Origin: Flavobacteriales bacterium
Lineage (GTDB): Bacteria; Bacteroidota; Bacteroidia; Flavobacteriales_F; PHOS-HE28
Direction of reading: 5' to 3'
Assembly: GCA_016710015.1 (NCBI GenBank)
Contig: JADJLR010000008.1
Location: forward strand, 186,001 to 250,000
DNA: 64,000 bases
Shown: positions 51,172 to 59,956 of the stretch, piece by piece
Position numbering within the stretch: position 1 is the stretch's first letter
How the letters are laid out: every line of letters begins with the position of its first letter
Notes under the pieces: model-generated
Told to the model about the DNA's origin: nothing
The model's database searches: none
What the model saw: only the letters and a program-made list of their open reading frames with translations
Translations under genes and position numbers: made by a program

Positions 51172-54006
51172 ATGTCCACGAACGAACCCACCTCCCGATC
51201 GAAGTCCGCACATACCCAGAAGGTAGCGCCGACCGATACCAAGGTGGCCTACATCAATGGCAAAGCGACGCCCATCGTGGAGGGCGAGACCATCCTCGAA
51301 CTGCTGCGCCGCAACATGGGCCCGGATCCTGTTCCTACCCTTTGCGATGCGCCCAACCTGGAGCCTTTCGGTAGTTGCCGCGTGTGCAGCGTGGAGGTCG
51401 CTTTGAAGGAGGACGGACCAACCAAAGTGATGGCCAGTTGCCACACACCTGTTGCGAACGGACAGTACATCACCACGCACAACGAGCGCATGAAGCGTTT
51501 GCGCAAGAACATCTTGGAGCTGGTGCTGACGAACTATCCGATCGAAAAACTGAAGACCGAGGACCACGGCGCCAACGAGCTGTACAACGTGGTGCAGCAA
51601 ACCGGCTTCGACATGGACAGCGTGCGCTACCCGAAAGGAGCCCTGCCGCTGGATGCCGCTGGACCCGACAAGCAGTTCGCGTTGGACAACACGCACTCGT
51701 ACATGGTCAGCGACCTCGAGAGCTGCATCAACTGCTACCGCTGTGTGCGCGCCTGCGATGAGGTGCAGGGCGAGATGGTGCTCACCATGGCCGGTCGCGG
51801 TTTCGATAGCTGGATCGCGAAGGGCACGGGCGAGAGCTTCAAGGACAGTGATTGCGTGAGCTGCGGTGCCTGTGCGCAGGCCTGCCCCACGAGCGCCATC
51901 ACCGATGTGTTCAAGAGCAAGGAGACCGAGGCCGACCGCATCGTGCGCACCGTGTGTACGTACTGTGGTGTCGGTTGCAACTTGGATGTACGCGTGAAGG
52001 ACGAGAAGGTCGTCGCCATCCGCGCGCCCTACGATGCCGAAGCGAACCAAGGACATACTTGCCTGAAAGGCCGCTACGCCTTCAGTTTCTACGACCACCC
52101 GGACCGCATTCGCACGCCGCTGATCAAGAAGGATGGTGAATTCGTGGAGGCCACATGGGATGAGGCCTACGACTTCATCGTGAAGAAATTCACGCAGTTG
52201 AAGAAGGACTTCGGTCCGGACAGCATCGCCGGCATCAGCAGTGCGCGCTGCCCGAACGAGGAGAACTACCTGATGCAGAAATTCATGCGGGCGGTGATCG
52301 GCACCAACAACATCGACTGCTGTGCGCGTGTATGCCACAGCCCCACCGCACTGGGCATGCAATACACCTTCGGCACAGGAGCGGCCACGAACAGCATCGA
52401 CGACCTGAACGCGACCGAATGCATGATGGTGATCGGCGCGAACCCCACCGATGCGCACCCGGTCACCGGCGCCAAGATCAAGCAACAAGCGATGAAGGGA
52501 AAGACCTTGATCGTGATCGATCCGCGCCGCATACATCTCGCCAAGTACGCGCATCACTTCCTGCAGCTGAAGCCCGGCACCAACGTGGCACTGCTGAACA
52601 TGATGATGCACTACATCATCGCAGAAGGGCTCGTCGATCAGAAGTTCATCGACAACCGCACCGAGGGCTACGAGGAGTTCCGTGATCAGTTGCTCGCGCT
52701 CGACATCGCGAAGCTGGAGGAGATCACCGGTGTGCCACGCGAGCAGGTGCGTGCCGCCGCGATCGCCTACGCGACATCACCCGCTGCCATGAGCTTCCAC
52801 GGCCTGGGTGTCACCGAACATTCGCAGGGCACCTTCACCGTGATGCAGATCGCCGACCTCGCCATGATGACCGGCAACATCGGTCGTCGCGGTGTGGGCG
52901 TGAACCCGCTGCGCGGACAGAACAACGTGCAGGGCGCGGCCGACATGGGCGCACAACCGCACCAAGGCGCGGGCTACATGGACGTGACCAAGGAGGTCGC
53001 GAACAAGATGTACGAAGAGCACTACGGCGTGCCCGTTCCAAGCCACATCGGCTACAAGATCCCCGAGATGTTCAACGCCGCGATCGATGGCAAATTGAAA
53101 GCATTGTGGCTGATCGGTGAGGACGTGGTGCAAACGGACCCCAACACCAGCAAGGTGATGAAGGCCATGGACGCGCTGGAACTACTGGTGGTGCAAGAGC
53201 TCTTCATGACCGAGACCGCGAAGCATGCCGACGTGATCCTGCCCGGCGCCAGCTTTTTGGAGAAGAGCGGCACCTTCACCAACGGCGAGCGCCGCGTGCA
53301 ACGCGTGAACGCCACCGTGGCACCGCTGGAAGGCACCAAGCCCGATGGCCAGATCATCGTGGACATCATGAACCGCATGGGCTACAAGCAGCCCGACTAC
53401 CACCCGAGCTGGGTGCTGGAGGAGATCAGCCGCATCATCCCCTTCTTCAAGGGCATCCGTTGGGAGAACCTTGGCGAGAACGGCAAGCAATGGCCCGTGG
53501 CCGAAGATGGCACCGATACGCAGATCCTGCACGGCGAGACCTTCAAACGCGGCAAGGGCAAGTTCTTCATGCCCACCTGGGTGGAGAGTATGGAGGTCAC
53601 CACGCACGGAAAGGACTACCCGTACATCATCACCACCAACCGCGAACTGGAGCACTACAACTGCGGCACCATGACGCGCCGCACGCGGAACAACGACATC
53701 CTTACCGAGGACGTGCTGATGATCCACCCCGCCGATGCCGCCAGGGAGAACCTGAAGGATGGCGACATGGTCTGCGTGGAAAGCCCGCGCGGCAAAGTGG
53801 ACATCAAAGCGCGCATCACCGACGAGGTGAAGCCCGGCATCCTCAGCAGCACCTTCCACTTCCCGGAGATCATGCTGAACCTGATCACCAGCGACGTACA
53901 CGACAGCGAGGCGATGTGCCCGGAGTACAAGGTGGTGAGCTGTCGGATCCGGAAGGCGAAGAAGGCGCACCTTAGGAAGGCGGGGGAGGTGGTGGAGAAG
54001 GCGTGA
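51172..54006 (+). CDS. fdhA: NAD-dependent formate dehydrogenase alpha (catalytic) subunit
   Basis: 944 residues, a molybdenum or tungsten bis-molybdopterin enzyme that oxidises formate to CO2. Order: an N-terminal [2Fe-2S] ferredoxin domain (residues ~20-105; FGSCRVCSVEV, SCHTPV), a linker where most relatives carry a His/Cys3 [4Fe-4S] site, two [4Fe-4S] clusters (CINCYRCVRACDE, CVSCGACAQACPTSAI), the molybdopterin domain opening with CTYCGVGCNLDV and its own cluster, and the catalytic motif CCARVCHSPT, where a cysteine coded TGC, not selenocysteine, ligates the metal. The C-terminal MoCo-binding part includes NRELEHYNCGTMTRRTRNND. The His/Cys3 site is absent: the region reads LTNYPIEKLKTEDHGANEL. 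A 54-base piece of its 3' end is duplicated downstream. Confidence 0.94.
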   Translation: MSTNEPTSRSKSAHTQKVAPTDTKVAYINGKATPIVEGETILELLRRNMGPDPVPTLCDAPNLEPFGSCRVCSVEVALKEDGPTKVMASCHTPVANGQYITTHNERMKRLRKNILELVLTNYPIEKLKTEDHGANELYNVVQQTGFDMDSVRYPKGALPLDAAGPDKQFALDNTHSYMVSDLESCINCYRCVRACDEVQGEMVLTMAGRGFDSWIAKGTGESFKDSDCVSCGACAQACPTSAITDVFKSKETEADRIVRTVCTYCGVGCNLDVRVKDEKVVAIRAPYDAEANQGHTCLKGRYAFSFYDHPDRIRTPLIKKDGEFVEATWDEAYDFIVKKFTQLKKDFGPDSIAGISSARCPNEENYLMQKFMRAVIGTNNIDCCARVCHSPTALGMQYTFGTGAATNSIDDLNATECMMVIGANPTDAHPVTGAKIKQQAMKGKTLIVIDPRRIHLAKYAHHFLQLKPGTNVALLNMMMHYIIAEGLVDQKFIDNRTEGYEEFRDQLLALDIAKLEEITGVPREQVRAAAIAYATSPAAMSFHGLGVTEHSQGTFTVMQIADLAMMTGNIGRRGVGVNPLRGQNNVQGAADMGAQPHQGAGYMDVTKEVANKMYEEHYGVPVPSHIGYKIPEMFNAAIDGKLKALWLIGEDVVQTDPNTSKVMKAMDALELLVVQELFMTETAKHADVILPGASFLEKSGTFTNGERRVQRVNATVAPLEGTKPDGQIIVDIMNRMGYKQPDYHPSWVLEEISRIIPFFKGIRWENLGENGKQWPVAEDGTDTQILHGETFKRGKGKFFMPTWVESMEVTTHGKDYPYIITTNRELEHYNCGTMTRRTRNNDILTEDVLMIHPADAARENLKDGDMVCVESPRGKVDIKARITDEVKPGILSSTFHFPEIMLNLITSDVHDSEAMCPEYKVVSCRIRKAKKAHLRKAGEVVEKA

Positions 54007-54062
54007 GCAAACCAATCCCGTGTTCAGCGTGACTGCATGTTACCGTTGACGTATAGAGCATT

Positions 54063-54726
54063 GTGAAGAAGAATGCGTGGATTGATGATCTGTTCGACTC
54101 TGTCGGTCCGTGTGGGTTGCTAGGAACCACTGGCGCCGCGCGCACCGGTTGAAAGCGTCCAAGTATTCTCCGATAGTGTAGAAGCTCCCCAGTATCTACA
54201 AGCAAGCGAGGTTGCCAAGTCGCGATCGACACTCGATTCGCTAATAAAAGATGTTGACAAGCAACGACTACTAGATGTATTCCAATTTTCAAACAGCGGA
54301 GGAAGCCGCAAGAGCTATTTGGCTGTCCCTGATACACCTGGGTTTCAATACAGCTACTTCGTCTTTTGGGGCAAGGAAGAACCTTTACGGGAGTATGTTG
54401 ATGGTGTGATCGTGACGACATACAAATTCGGCAAGGTGGTAGGTCGCTATAACGAGAATGAGGTTTTGATTGAGATTAAGGCAAATCTTCAGGATGAGCG
54501 TTTAGGTGGATTGAACCTGGTGGGAAAGGACCTCGCGCTACTGCTACGGGGCAGCGAACCAGTATTCGAACAAGATGGAGTTGTTGTAATCCAGTCTGGA
54601 CAACACACCTTGGTCCTTCATCACGATCAGGCCAAACGGATCGATTGGTTCAAGTATGCACTTGTCTTGACGCCATTATCTGATCTTGGACCGTCCGAGC
54701 TGCGACAGTTGACTAGCTATCATTAA
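54063..54726 (+). pseudogene. Hypothetical gene with probable frameshift near its start
   Basis: A coding frame without stops runs from 54124 to 54726 (E-P-L-A-P-R-A-P..., later YLAVPDTPGFQYSYFVFWG and ERLGGLNLVGKDLALLLRG), about 200 codons, but has no ATG or GTG; the only alternative in-frame start is TTG at 54319 (135 residues). A short frame from GTG 54063 (VKKNAWIDDLFDSVG) looks like the natural N-terminus and is out of phase, so one base is probably gained or lost near 54125-54150. No family recognised. It lies between fdhA and a 54-base fdhA duplicate and is AT-richer than fdhA, so it was probably inserted here. Confidence 0.5.
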
Positions 54727-54751
54727 TGTCTGGCATCCTCCGCATCGAAGT

Positions 54752-54805
54752 CGGCATCCTCAGCAGCACCTTCCACTTCCCGGAGATCATGCTGAACCTG
54801 ATCAC
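54752..54805 (+). repeat. 54-base exact duplicate of the fdhA 3' coding region
   Basis: Identical to 53835-53888 inside fdhA, starting CGGCATCCTCAGCAGCACCT and ending in AACCTGATCAC. After this stretch fdhA continues normally while here an unrelated GTTTTAGCAC follows. The two copies bracket the 864 bases carrying the broken hypothetical gene. A short GGCATCCTC also occurs 21 bases before the match (54732). Confidence 0.92.
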
Positions 54806-54829
54806 GTTTTAGCACGTTTCGAAAGGCAC

Positions 54830-55156
54830 ATGACAACATCGGACCAACCTATAGTTCGCTTGTCGGTCGAATTCATGAACGAAGTCGGCTCGCCTCTGCG
54901 TCGACTACCGGAAGACGCTGTGCCGCCATTCGATTTCTGGGACTACGTGGAGCGGATCCCGGTCGAGGATTACGCGGGCTGTAACAGCCTCGGTACGGTA
55001 CAGTACGTTTATGAAGACCCAGCTCAGCGCTATTTGTTAGTGAACCTTGATACGGACGATAAGAACGTGTTCATGGTGGTCGTGCTCGATATAAGATCGA
55101 ACTGTGTCCACGGTCACCTTCTTTTGGACCTCAACAAGGAATACGGGTCGAAGTGA
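54830..55156 (+). CDS. Hypothetical small acidic protein (108 aa)
   Basis: 108 residues, start MTTSDQPIVRLSVEFMNEVG. The sequence is acidic and aromatic with FDFWDYVERIPVEDYAG and a central beta pattern (RYLLVNLDTDDKNVFMVVVLDIRSNCVHGHLLLDLN). No domain recognised. In size, charge and setting (a variable island with duplicated and broken genes) it resembles immunity-type proteins, but there is no toxin nearby to support that. It begins 24 bases after the fdhA duplicate. Confidence 0.6.
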   Translation: MTTSDQPIVRLSVEFMNEVGSPLRRLPEDAVPPFDFWDYVERIPVEDYAGCNSLGTVQYVYEDPAQRYLLVNLDTDDKNVFMVVVLDIRSNCVHGHLLLDLNKEYGSK

Positions 55157-55226
55157 ATGACGGGGTAAGGTCGATCCTCTGAACGCGCTTCGCCTCGGGA
55201 CCCAGGACCAGCCAGATAGCCCTGAT

Positions 55227-55593
55227 CTACTTCCGCCCCTTCTCATTGGCGGTCTTATACCCCACGACCGGTCGTGGTTTTCGGCGGATCTCGTCAAGCA
55301 ACTCTGTTTCTCGCTGGCGCTGCTCCATTTGCTTCAGGTATCGGAAGATCACCGCGATCTTTGCTTGAGGTCACAATTTGTGACCTCAACTGCTCGAACT
55401 CATCGGCCGTCAGTTCGAACATGAAGTCCTCAGGAAAGCTGTCGATATTGCGCCTGACTTGCTGCTTCAGCACTTTGGTCCCAACACCGTAGAGTTCGGC
55501 CAAGTCCTGGTCCAGCATCACTTTCTGACCACGGATCACATGGATCCGGCTCATTACGAACTCATCTGAATACGCCCGCAACGCTGTAGACAT
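55227..55593 (-). pseudogene. ORF6N-domain gene with central deletion and frameshift
   Basis: The N-terminal ~75 residues are a typical ORF6N domain, a DNA-binding module of phage and island proteins: HVIRGQKVMLDQDLAELYGV, VLKQQVRRNIDSFPEDFMFE and QLRSQIVTSS. In intact relatives this is followed by a Trp/Gly-rich RRYLPY...EQGVAML segment, which is missing. Instead the frame runs to a stop at 55294, while a second frame carries the usual C-terminal part, KIAVIFRYLKQMEQRQRE and LLDEIRRKPRPVVGYKTAN, ending at 55227. An internal deletion of some 100 residues plus a frameshift explains this. The palindrome within QIVTSS is repeated in front of the gene. Confidence 0.8.
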
Positions 55594-55616
55594 TCGGCAA
55601 ACCTAAAGCTCCAACG

Positions 55617-55643
55617 TAAGAGGTCACAAATTGTGACCTCTTA
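55617..55643. promoter_or_regulatory. 27-base perfect palindrome upstream of the ORF6N gene
   Basis: Arms TAAGAGGTCACAA and TTGTGACCTCTTA flank one central A, 24 bases before the start codon. A second copy with 12-base arms (TTGAGGTCACAA, TTGTGACCTCAA) lies inside the ORF6N coding region at 55365-55389, where it encodes the conserved LRSQIVTSS. The upstream copy is a likely autoregulatory operator. Confidence 0.65.
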
Positions 55644-55775
55644 GACCCACTTGTCCCGGACCCTCGATGAACTGCGCCTCGGGAGACTTTTAGACCAGCG
55701 CTTAGCCCCCCCCGCTGGCGCAGATCTGTGATCCGTGCCCTTCTATCTCATTACCTTCCAGACCCATCGCATTGA

Positions 55776-56588
55776 ATGGATATGTTCAAGCCCCGCTTTC
55801 CTTGCTTGTTGGTCTTGGCCATTGCTTGCACACCAGCAGCGCAAGAGTCATCCTTAAGAACGGGGAAGCGGGACAAGGTTCATGCGATATCAGTGACCAG
55901 TGACCCCACTGGCGATTGGATCCTCGTGGAATTCCATGACAGCATCCAGGTACACAAGCGCATAGGCGCGTACCGGCTGCCACCGCCGGTGTGGTCCGCC
56001 TTGCTCCTACGTGTCGGCCCGGATTCGGTGAGGCATTTTGGTACGCTGCTCCCGAACGAACGTGCTTCGCGCGCAAGCGCTGGTGACACCCTGCTCACAT
56101 TGAACGACTACGCTTCGATGACCTTCGTTCATGATCCCCAAAGCGATCGGATCCTCGTGCATTGGACGGATGAGGAGCGGCCCGAGCGCCACGGTACGAT
56201 GCACTACCGCCGCTTGCTGGGGATCGGGTCCATCTTGACGGAGAACCTCGAACAGCGCTTCGCCTTCCAGAAGAACTATCACGCGTATTTGTTGCGCACC
56301 TTGTTCGCTGGGGACTATGTGCCATTGGGTCCAGCCAAGGCCTTCTCCATCTCGGACAGTGGCGTGATCAGCGGTCATCCAACTTGGCAGGAGTTCGGCT
56401 TCCATGACTACTTCGGCACACTGCATCCCTATGCGAACGACATGGATGCGCTGCATTTCAGCACAGCGGATACGAGCTACGCGTTCAACTGGCGGTTCCG
56501 CAGCGATACGCTCATTCTGCGACCGCTGGGTTCTGATGGTGACCGGTATTGGTTGGTGAAGGGCGAGCTGCGGTATCTGAAGCGGTAA
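55776..56588 (+). CDS. Hypothetical lipoprotein (270 aa)
   Basis: 270 residues with a lipoprotein-like signal: MDMFKPRFPCLLVLAIACTP, lipobox AIAC. The mature part includes VTSDPTGDWILVEFHDSIQ, LLRVGPDSVRHFGTLL, MTFVHDPQSDRILVHWTDEE and a C-terminal YWLVKGELRYLKR. Strands alternate with acidic turns. No family recognised. It stands alone between the ORF6N remnant and a gene-poor stretch; its GC content is like that of the core genome, so it may belong to the ancestral backbone. Confidence 0.72.
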   Translation: MDMFKPRFPCLLVLAIACTPAAQESSLRTGKRDKVHAISVTSDPTGDWILVEFHDSIQVHKRIGAYRLPPPVWSALLLRVGPDSVRHFGTLLPNERASRASAGDTLLTLNDYASMTFVHDPQSDRILVHWTDEERPERHGTMHYRRLLGIGSILTENLEQRFAFQKNYHAYLLRTLFAGDYVPLGPAKAFSISDSGVISGHPTWQEFGFHDYFGTLHPYANDMDALHFSTADTSYAFNWRFRSDTLILRPLGSDGDRYWLVKGELRYLKR

Positions 56589-56778
56589 AGGCTCCTTGGC
56601 ACGGCTTGGCCTCTTGGTCCCTTGGCTTGTTCGGCCAGTGCGGCAGGTAGGTGGCGGGGCTTGGTGGCCTTGGCCAAAGGTCTTTGTGGTCCGTTGCCGC
56701 TAGCACAAACGCAGCGCAGCGAGGGCCCCTCTCGGAATGGATAGGTTTACCAAGATGAAGAAGTAAAGCAAGTTGGTC

Positions 56779-56934
56779 ATGGGCATGGCCATGGGGGTCG
56801 CTATCGGCACGGCCGTTGGCGTAGGCACCGACAATTTGGGCTTGTGGATCAGCTTGGGCATTGCGATCGGTACCGCCGTTGGTTTTGCCATGATGAAGAA
56901 GGCAGGGAACGCTGACGGCGACGCATCGGCATAG
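56779..56934 (+). CDS. Small glycine-zipper membrane protein
   Basis: 51 residues, mostly one or two glycine-zipper helices: MGMAMGVAIGTAVGVGTDNL and GLWISLGIAIGTAVGFAMMK, then a polar tail. Proteins with this pattern are common as small Bacteroidota membrane proteins. The same frame has MKK followed by TAA and SKLV just upstream (56755-56778), so a nonsense mutation near codon 4 may have removed the original start, with this ATG or TTG 56773 as the surviving one. The surrounding 540 bases (56589-57128) hold nothing else convincing. Confidence 0.5.
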   Translation: MGMAMGVAIGTAVGVGTDNLGLWISLGIAIGTAVGFAMMKKAGNADGDASA

Positions 56935-57128
56935 CTGAGCACTCGCGGACAAGCATGCACTCCTCCCACTGGTATCTGGCGGTGGAAACGTAACGCTCGC
57001 ACATGCGATCGCGCCAGTTGCGCAGGGTGCGGCTGTTGGACCAAAGGAGGCTACACGCCTGCGGAGCCATCCGCATCGCGACCGCGATCCGTTGTGCGAG
57101 GGCCTAAGGAGAAGGGCTACACGGACCG

Positions 57129-58679
57129 CTACACCGGCTCTGCTCCTTCCTTGGCGCGTGCTGTGTTCACCTGCTGGCGGAGCGTGTTCACCAAATGGTC
57201 GGGAAGTAGTGGTCGGCCATCCGCACGAACTCATCGCCGCGCACGAACATGTCCATGGCCACTTCGGTGAACTGCTGTCTGCCACAGGCGCTTAGTAGTT
57301 CAATGGCAGCGTGCAGCGTGTTGCGGTGGAAATGGTACACGCGCTCGGCCTTGTCCGTGACCACGAGGCCGCGTTGCAGCCCCTTGTCCTGTGTGGCCAC
57401 GCCTGCGGGGCAATTGTTGGTGTTGCAGCGCAACGCCTGTATGCAGCCCAGCGCGAACATGAAGCCGCGGGCACTGTTGCACGTGTCAGCACCCAGTGCG
57501 AGCATCTTCAGAAGGTCCGCTGCCGAGGCCACCTTGCCACTGGCGATGATGCGGATATGCTGTTTCAACCCGTAGTGCTTCAGCGAATTGTTCACGAACA
57601 TCAGGGCCGGGACAATGGGCATGCCCACCGAATCAGCGAACTCCAAGGGCGCCGCGCCCGTGCCGCCTTCGGCACCGTCCACCGTGATGAAGTCGGGCAT
57701 CAGTCCGGTGGAGATCATCGTCTCGCAGATATCGGTGAACTCCTCGGCCTTGCCGATGCACAGCTTGAAACCCACGGGCTTGCCACCGGACAGGTCGCGC
57801 ACTGGTCCACGAAACGCAGCAGGCCCTCGCTGTCGCTGAAGGCGGTGTGCCAGGGCGGTGAGTAGACGGTGGTGCCCGGCTCCACGTTACGGATGCGCGC
57901 GATCTCCGGGGTGTTCTTCCCGGCGGGTAAGATGCCGCCGTGGCCGGGTTGGCACCTTGACTCAACTTCAGTTCGATCATGCGCACCTGCGGCAACGCGG
58001 CGTTCTGCTTGAAGCATTCCGGGTCGAAGGCACCCTGTGCATCGCGACAACCGAAGTACCCGGTGCCGACCTGCCACACGAGATCACCGCCGGGCTCCAA
58101 GTGATGATGGCTGAGGCCGCCTTCGCCCGTGTTGTGGTAGAAGCCGCCCTTCTTCGCGCCGCCGTTCAAGGCCTTGATGGCGTTCTCGCTCAAGGAACCG
58201 AAGCTCATGGCCGAGATGTTCAGCAACGATGCCTCGTACGGCTGCGTGCATTTCGGGCCGCCGAAACGCACACGCGGGGGAGTGTCGAGCAAGGGCGCCG
58301 GGAAAATGGAATGACGCATGCCCTCGTACCCGCCATGGTACAGGTCGAGCTGTGTACCGAAGGGCACCGTGTCCATCACGTTCTTGGCGCGGCGGTATAC
58401 CAATGCGCGTTGCTGACGGCTGAAGGGACGCCCATCCGTGGTACCCTCAATGAAGTACTGCTGCATCTCCGGGCTGATGAACTCGAAGAAATAGCGCGCA
58501 TACCCCATCACAGGGAAATTGCGCATGATCGTGTGCCGTTCCTGGAGCACGTTCATGATCCCGATGATCACCAGTGGGACCAGCACCACGTACCACCACA
58601 ACACGATGTGGTGCCCGTAGCCCACCAACCCGACAAGGGCGATCAAGAACAGGCTGATCGCATAGAAGAGTTTGCGCAT
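57129..58679 (-). pseudogene. FMN-binding glutamate synthase-like protein, three apparent single-base deletions
   Basis: Conceptually about 515 residues. Two N-terminal membrane helices (FYAISLFLIALVGLVGYGHH, IVLWWYVVLVPLVIIGIMNV) precede a GltB2-like TIM barrel: QPYEASLLNISAMSFGSLSE, KKGGFYHNTGEGGLSHHH, GGDLVWQVGTGYFGCRD, then PGHGGILPAGKNTPEIARIR, FITVDGAEGGTGAAPLEFAD and CNTNNCPAGVATQDKGLQ. These parts lie in three frames joined by apparent deletions near 57949 and 57803; a third near 57200 would exchange the early stop for a C-terminus VNTLRQQVNTARAKEG ending at 57129. The family is a domain-only relative of glutamate synthase of uncertain reaction. Confidence 0.83.
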
Positions 58680-59224
58680 GTTCAGTAGGGGTCTGAGGCA
58701 AACCTACGACGCGGCCAAGGGGCGGCTCCGCTCACCAGCGCCGCTCTTCGATCCAGTGGGAATGTGTGGCGTTCGCTTGACCGCATGGAAGCGATGGTCC
58801 GTGCCTCCAAGTTGGGTCCTGATGAGGTGGATCGTATCGGCTCCGCGCCCACGAGCCGCACCACCACGACATTGAAGAGCTGAACTTCGGTATCAAAGCA
58901 CCCTTGCGCATTTCATCGACTTCCTCACGGAAACCATCGATGCCGCTTCGTGATCAAGGGAAAGGTACACGGCGTGCGGCCGTTGGAGCTTGAGGCGAAG
59001 ACCCAAAGGATGTTATAGGGATCCGGGGTCATCTCGGCAAAGGCCAAGGGGGCGTAACGTGTGCCTCTTTTGTTTGAGGTCACGAATTGCAATTCCAGAT
59101 GCTGTCGGTGATGAACACGCCGCTAGGTCCCCAAAGGAGTGCTCCCAATGCCCCTACTTATCAGGGTCGCTCGACCTCCGACGACACGTTTCTTGCTTTT
59201 GCATTCCCTATCCAACGCTGAGGT
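58680..59224. other. Region without an intact gene, possible decayed coding sequence
   Basis: Short coding-like runs in changing frames occur here, for example RSLDRMEAMVRASKLGPDEV near 58770-58830 and HFIDFLTETIDAAS near 58910-58952, each cut by stops. They look like a degraded gene but are too short to name. A diverged copy of the ORF6N palindrome half (TTGAGGTCAC, 59075) is also present. Confidence 0.35.
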
Positions 59225-59898
59225 TCACTTCGCACCCAAGTAGCGGTCGGTCATATCACTGAGGAATCCGGCGAGTTGCTTACGGTCCTTCTTTACGCTC
59301 AGTTCGGTGAGCGCCGGGAGATGGAGCATGGCGAATTCCAGCGAATGCGCCATTTCCACCAAGGTGGTTGCGAAGGAGCGCGATGACCGGAGACGTGGCG
59401 AACAGGCCCTGAGTTCCGATGCCACATGCGCGCATAGATCCTTATACGGTTTGAAGAGTTTGAGCCTCGTTGTCGGCATCCACGTTCTTGTGCGTGAATG
59501 ATTTGGAACCCTCGTTGATCATCAGCGTGCGCAGCACCGATGGATCGAGTTGTGCGGCTAGCGTAGTCTTCGGCCATACACCACAGAGCGCTTTGATGTC
59601 GTCGTGCAATCGGTCCTTCGCATCCTTCAGCGAACTACTATCCTGTTCGCAATGCGTACGCAACCACATCCAATAGAGCCTGGAAGTAGTATTGGAGCAT
59701 GCGTTGCTTGTTCGCGAAGTAGTGGTACACGGTGACTTCCGTGATGCCCATGTGCTCGGCGAGCTTCTTGAACGTGAAGGCCTCCAAGCCAAGCTCGACC
59801 ATCAGGTCCAGCCCCTCCGAAAGGATCCGCCTGCCCATGGGACTGCTGGTATCCCGCAAGGAGAGTGAAGGGTCCAGTTCGATGTGATAATGTGCCAT
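59225..59898 (-). pseudogene. TetR-family regulator with two apparent frameshifts
   Basis: The start MAHYHIELDPSLSLRD is followed by a TetR helix-turn-helix: GRRILSEGLDLMVELGLEAF, TFKKLAEHMGITEVTVYHYF and ANKQRMLQYYF. The ligand-binding half is split: CEQDSSSLKDAKDRLHDDIK...INEGSKSFTHKNVD continues in a second frame from about 59640, and LKLFKPYKDLCAHVASELR to MTDRYLGAK in a third from about 59460. Total length would be about 220, normal for TetR. The start codon lies where transcription from the -7 box at 59905-59912 would begin, so the message may be leaderless. The palindrome over that box is a likely self-operator. Confidence 0.83.
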
Positions 59899-59904
59899 TT
59901 GAGG

Positions 59905-59923
59905 CAAATATAGTATTACTATA
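59905..59923 (-). promoter_or_regulatory. tetR promoter with overlapping palindromic operator
   Basis: On the minus strand the -7 element is TATATTTG (59905-59912). Overlapping it is the palindrome TATAGTATTACTATA (59909-59923), symmetric except at the central base. A TTGG about 16 bases before the -7 box is a weak -33 candidate. Such placement suits autorepression by the TetR protein. Confidence 0.55.
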
Positions 59924-59956
59924 CTTCCAATTTGTATGACTACATTTGTCCCCGCC

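Noticed and set aside
51061..52611. 516-codon open frame antisense to fdhA, and similar antisense frames over fdhB, the giant gene and infB
   Set aside because: Long antisense frames are expected in GC-rich codon-biased genes; none has a domain, signal peptide or plausible start context.
59066..59095. Further copy of the ORF6N palindrome
   Set aside because: Only the left half (TTGAGGTCAC) is preserved; the right arm does not match, so it may be chance or a relic.
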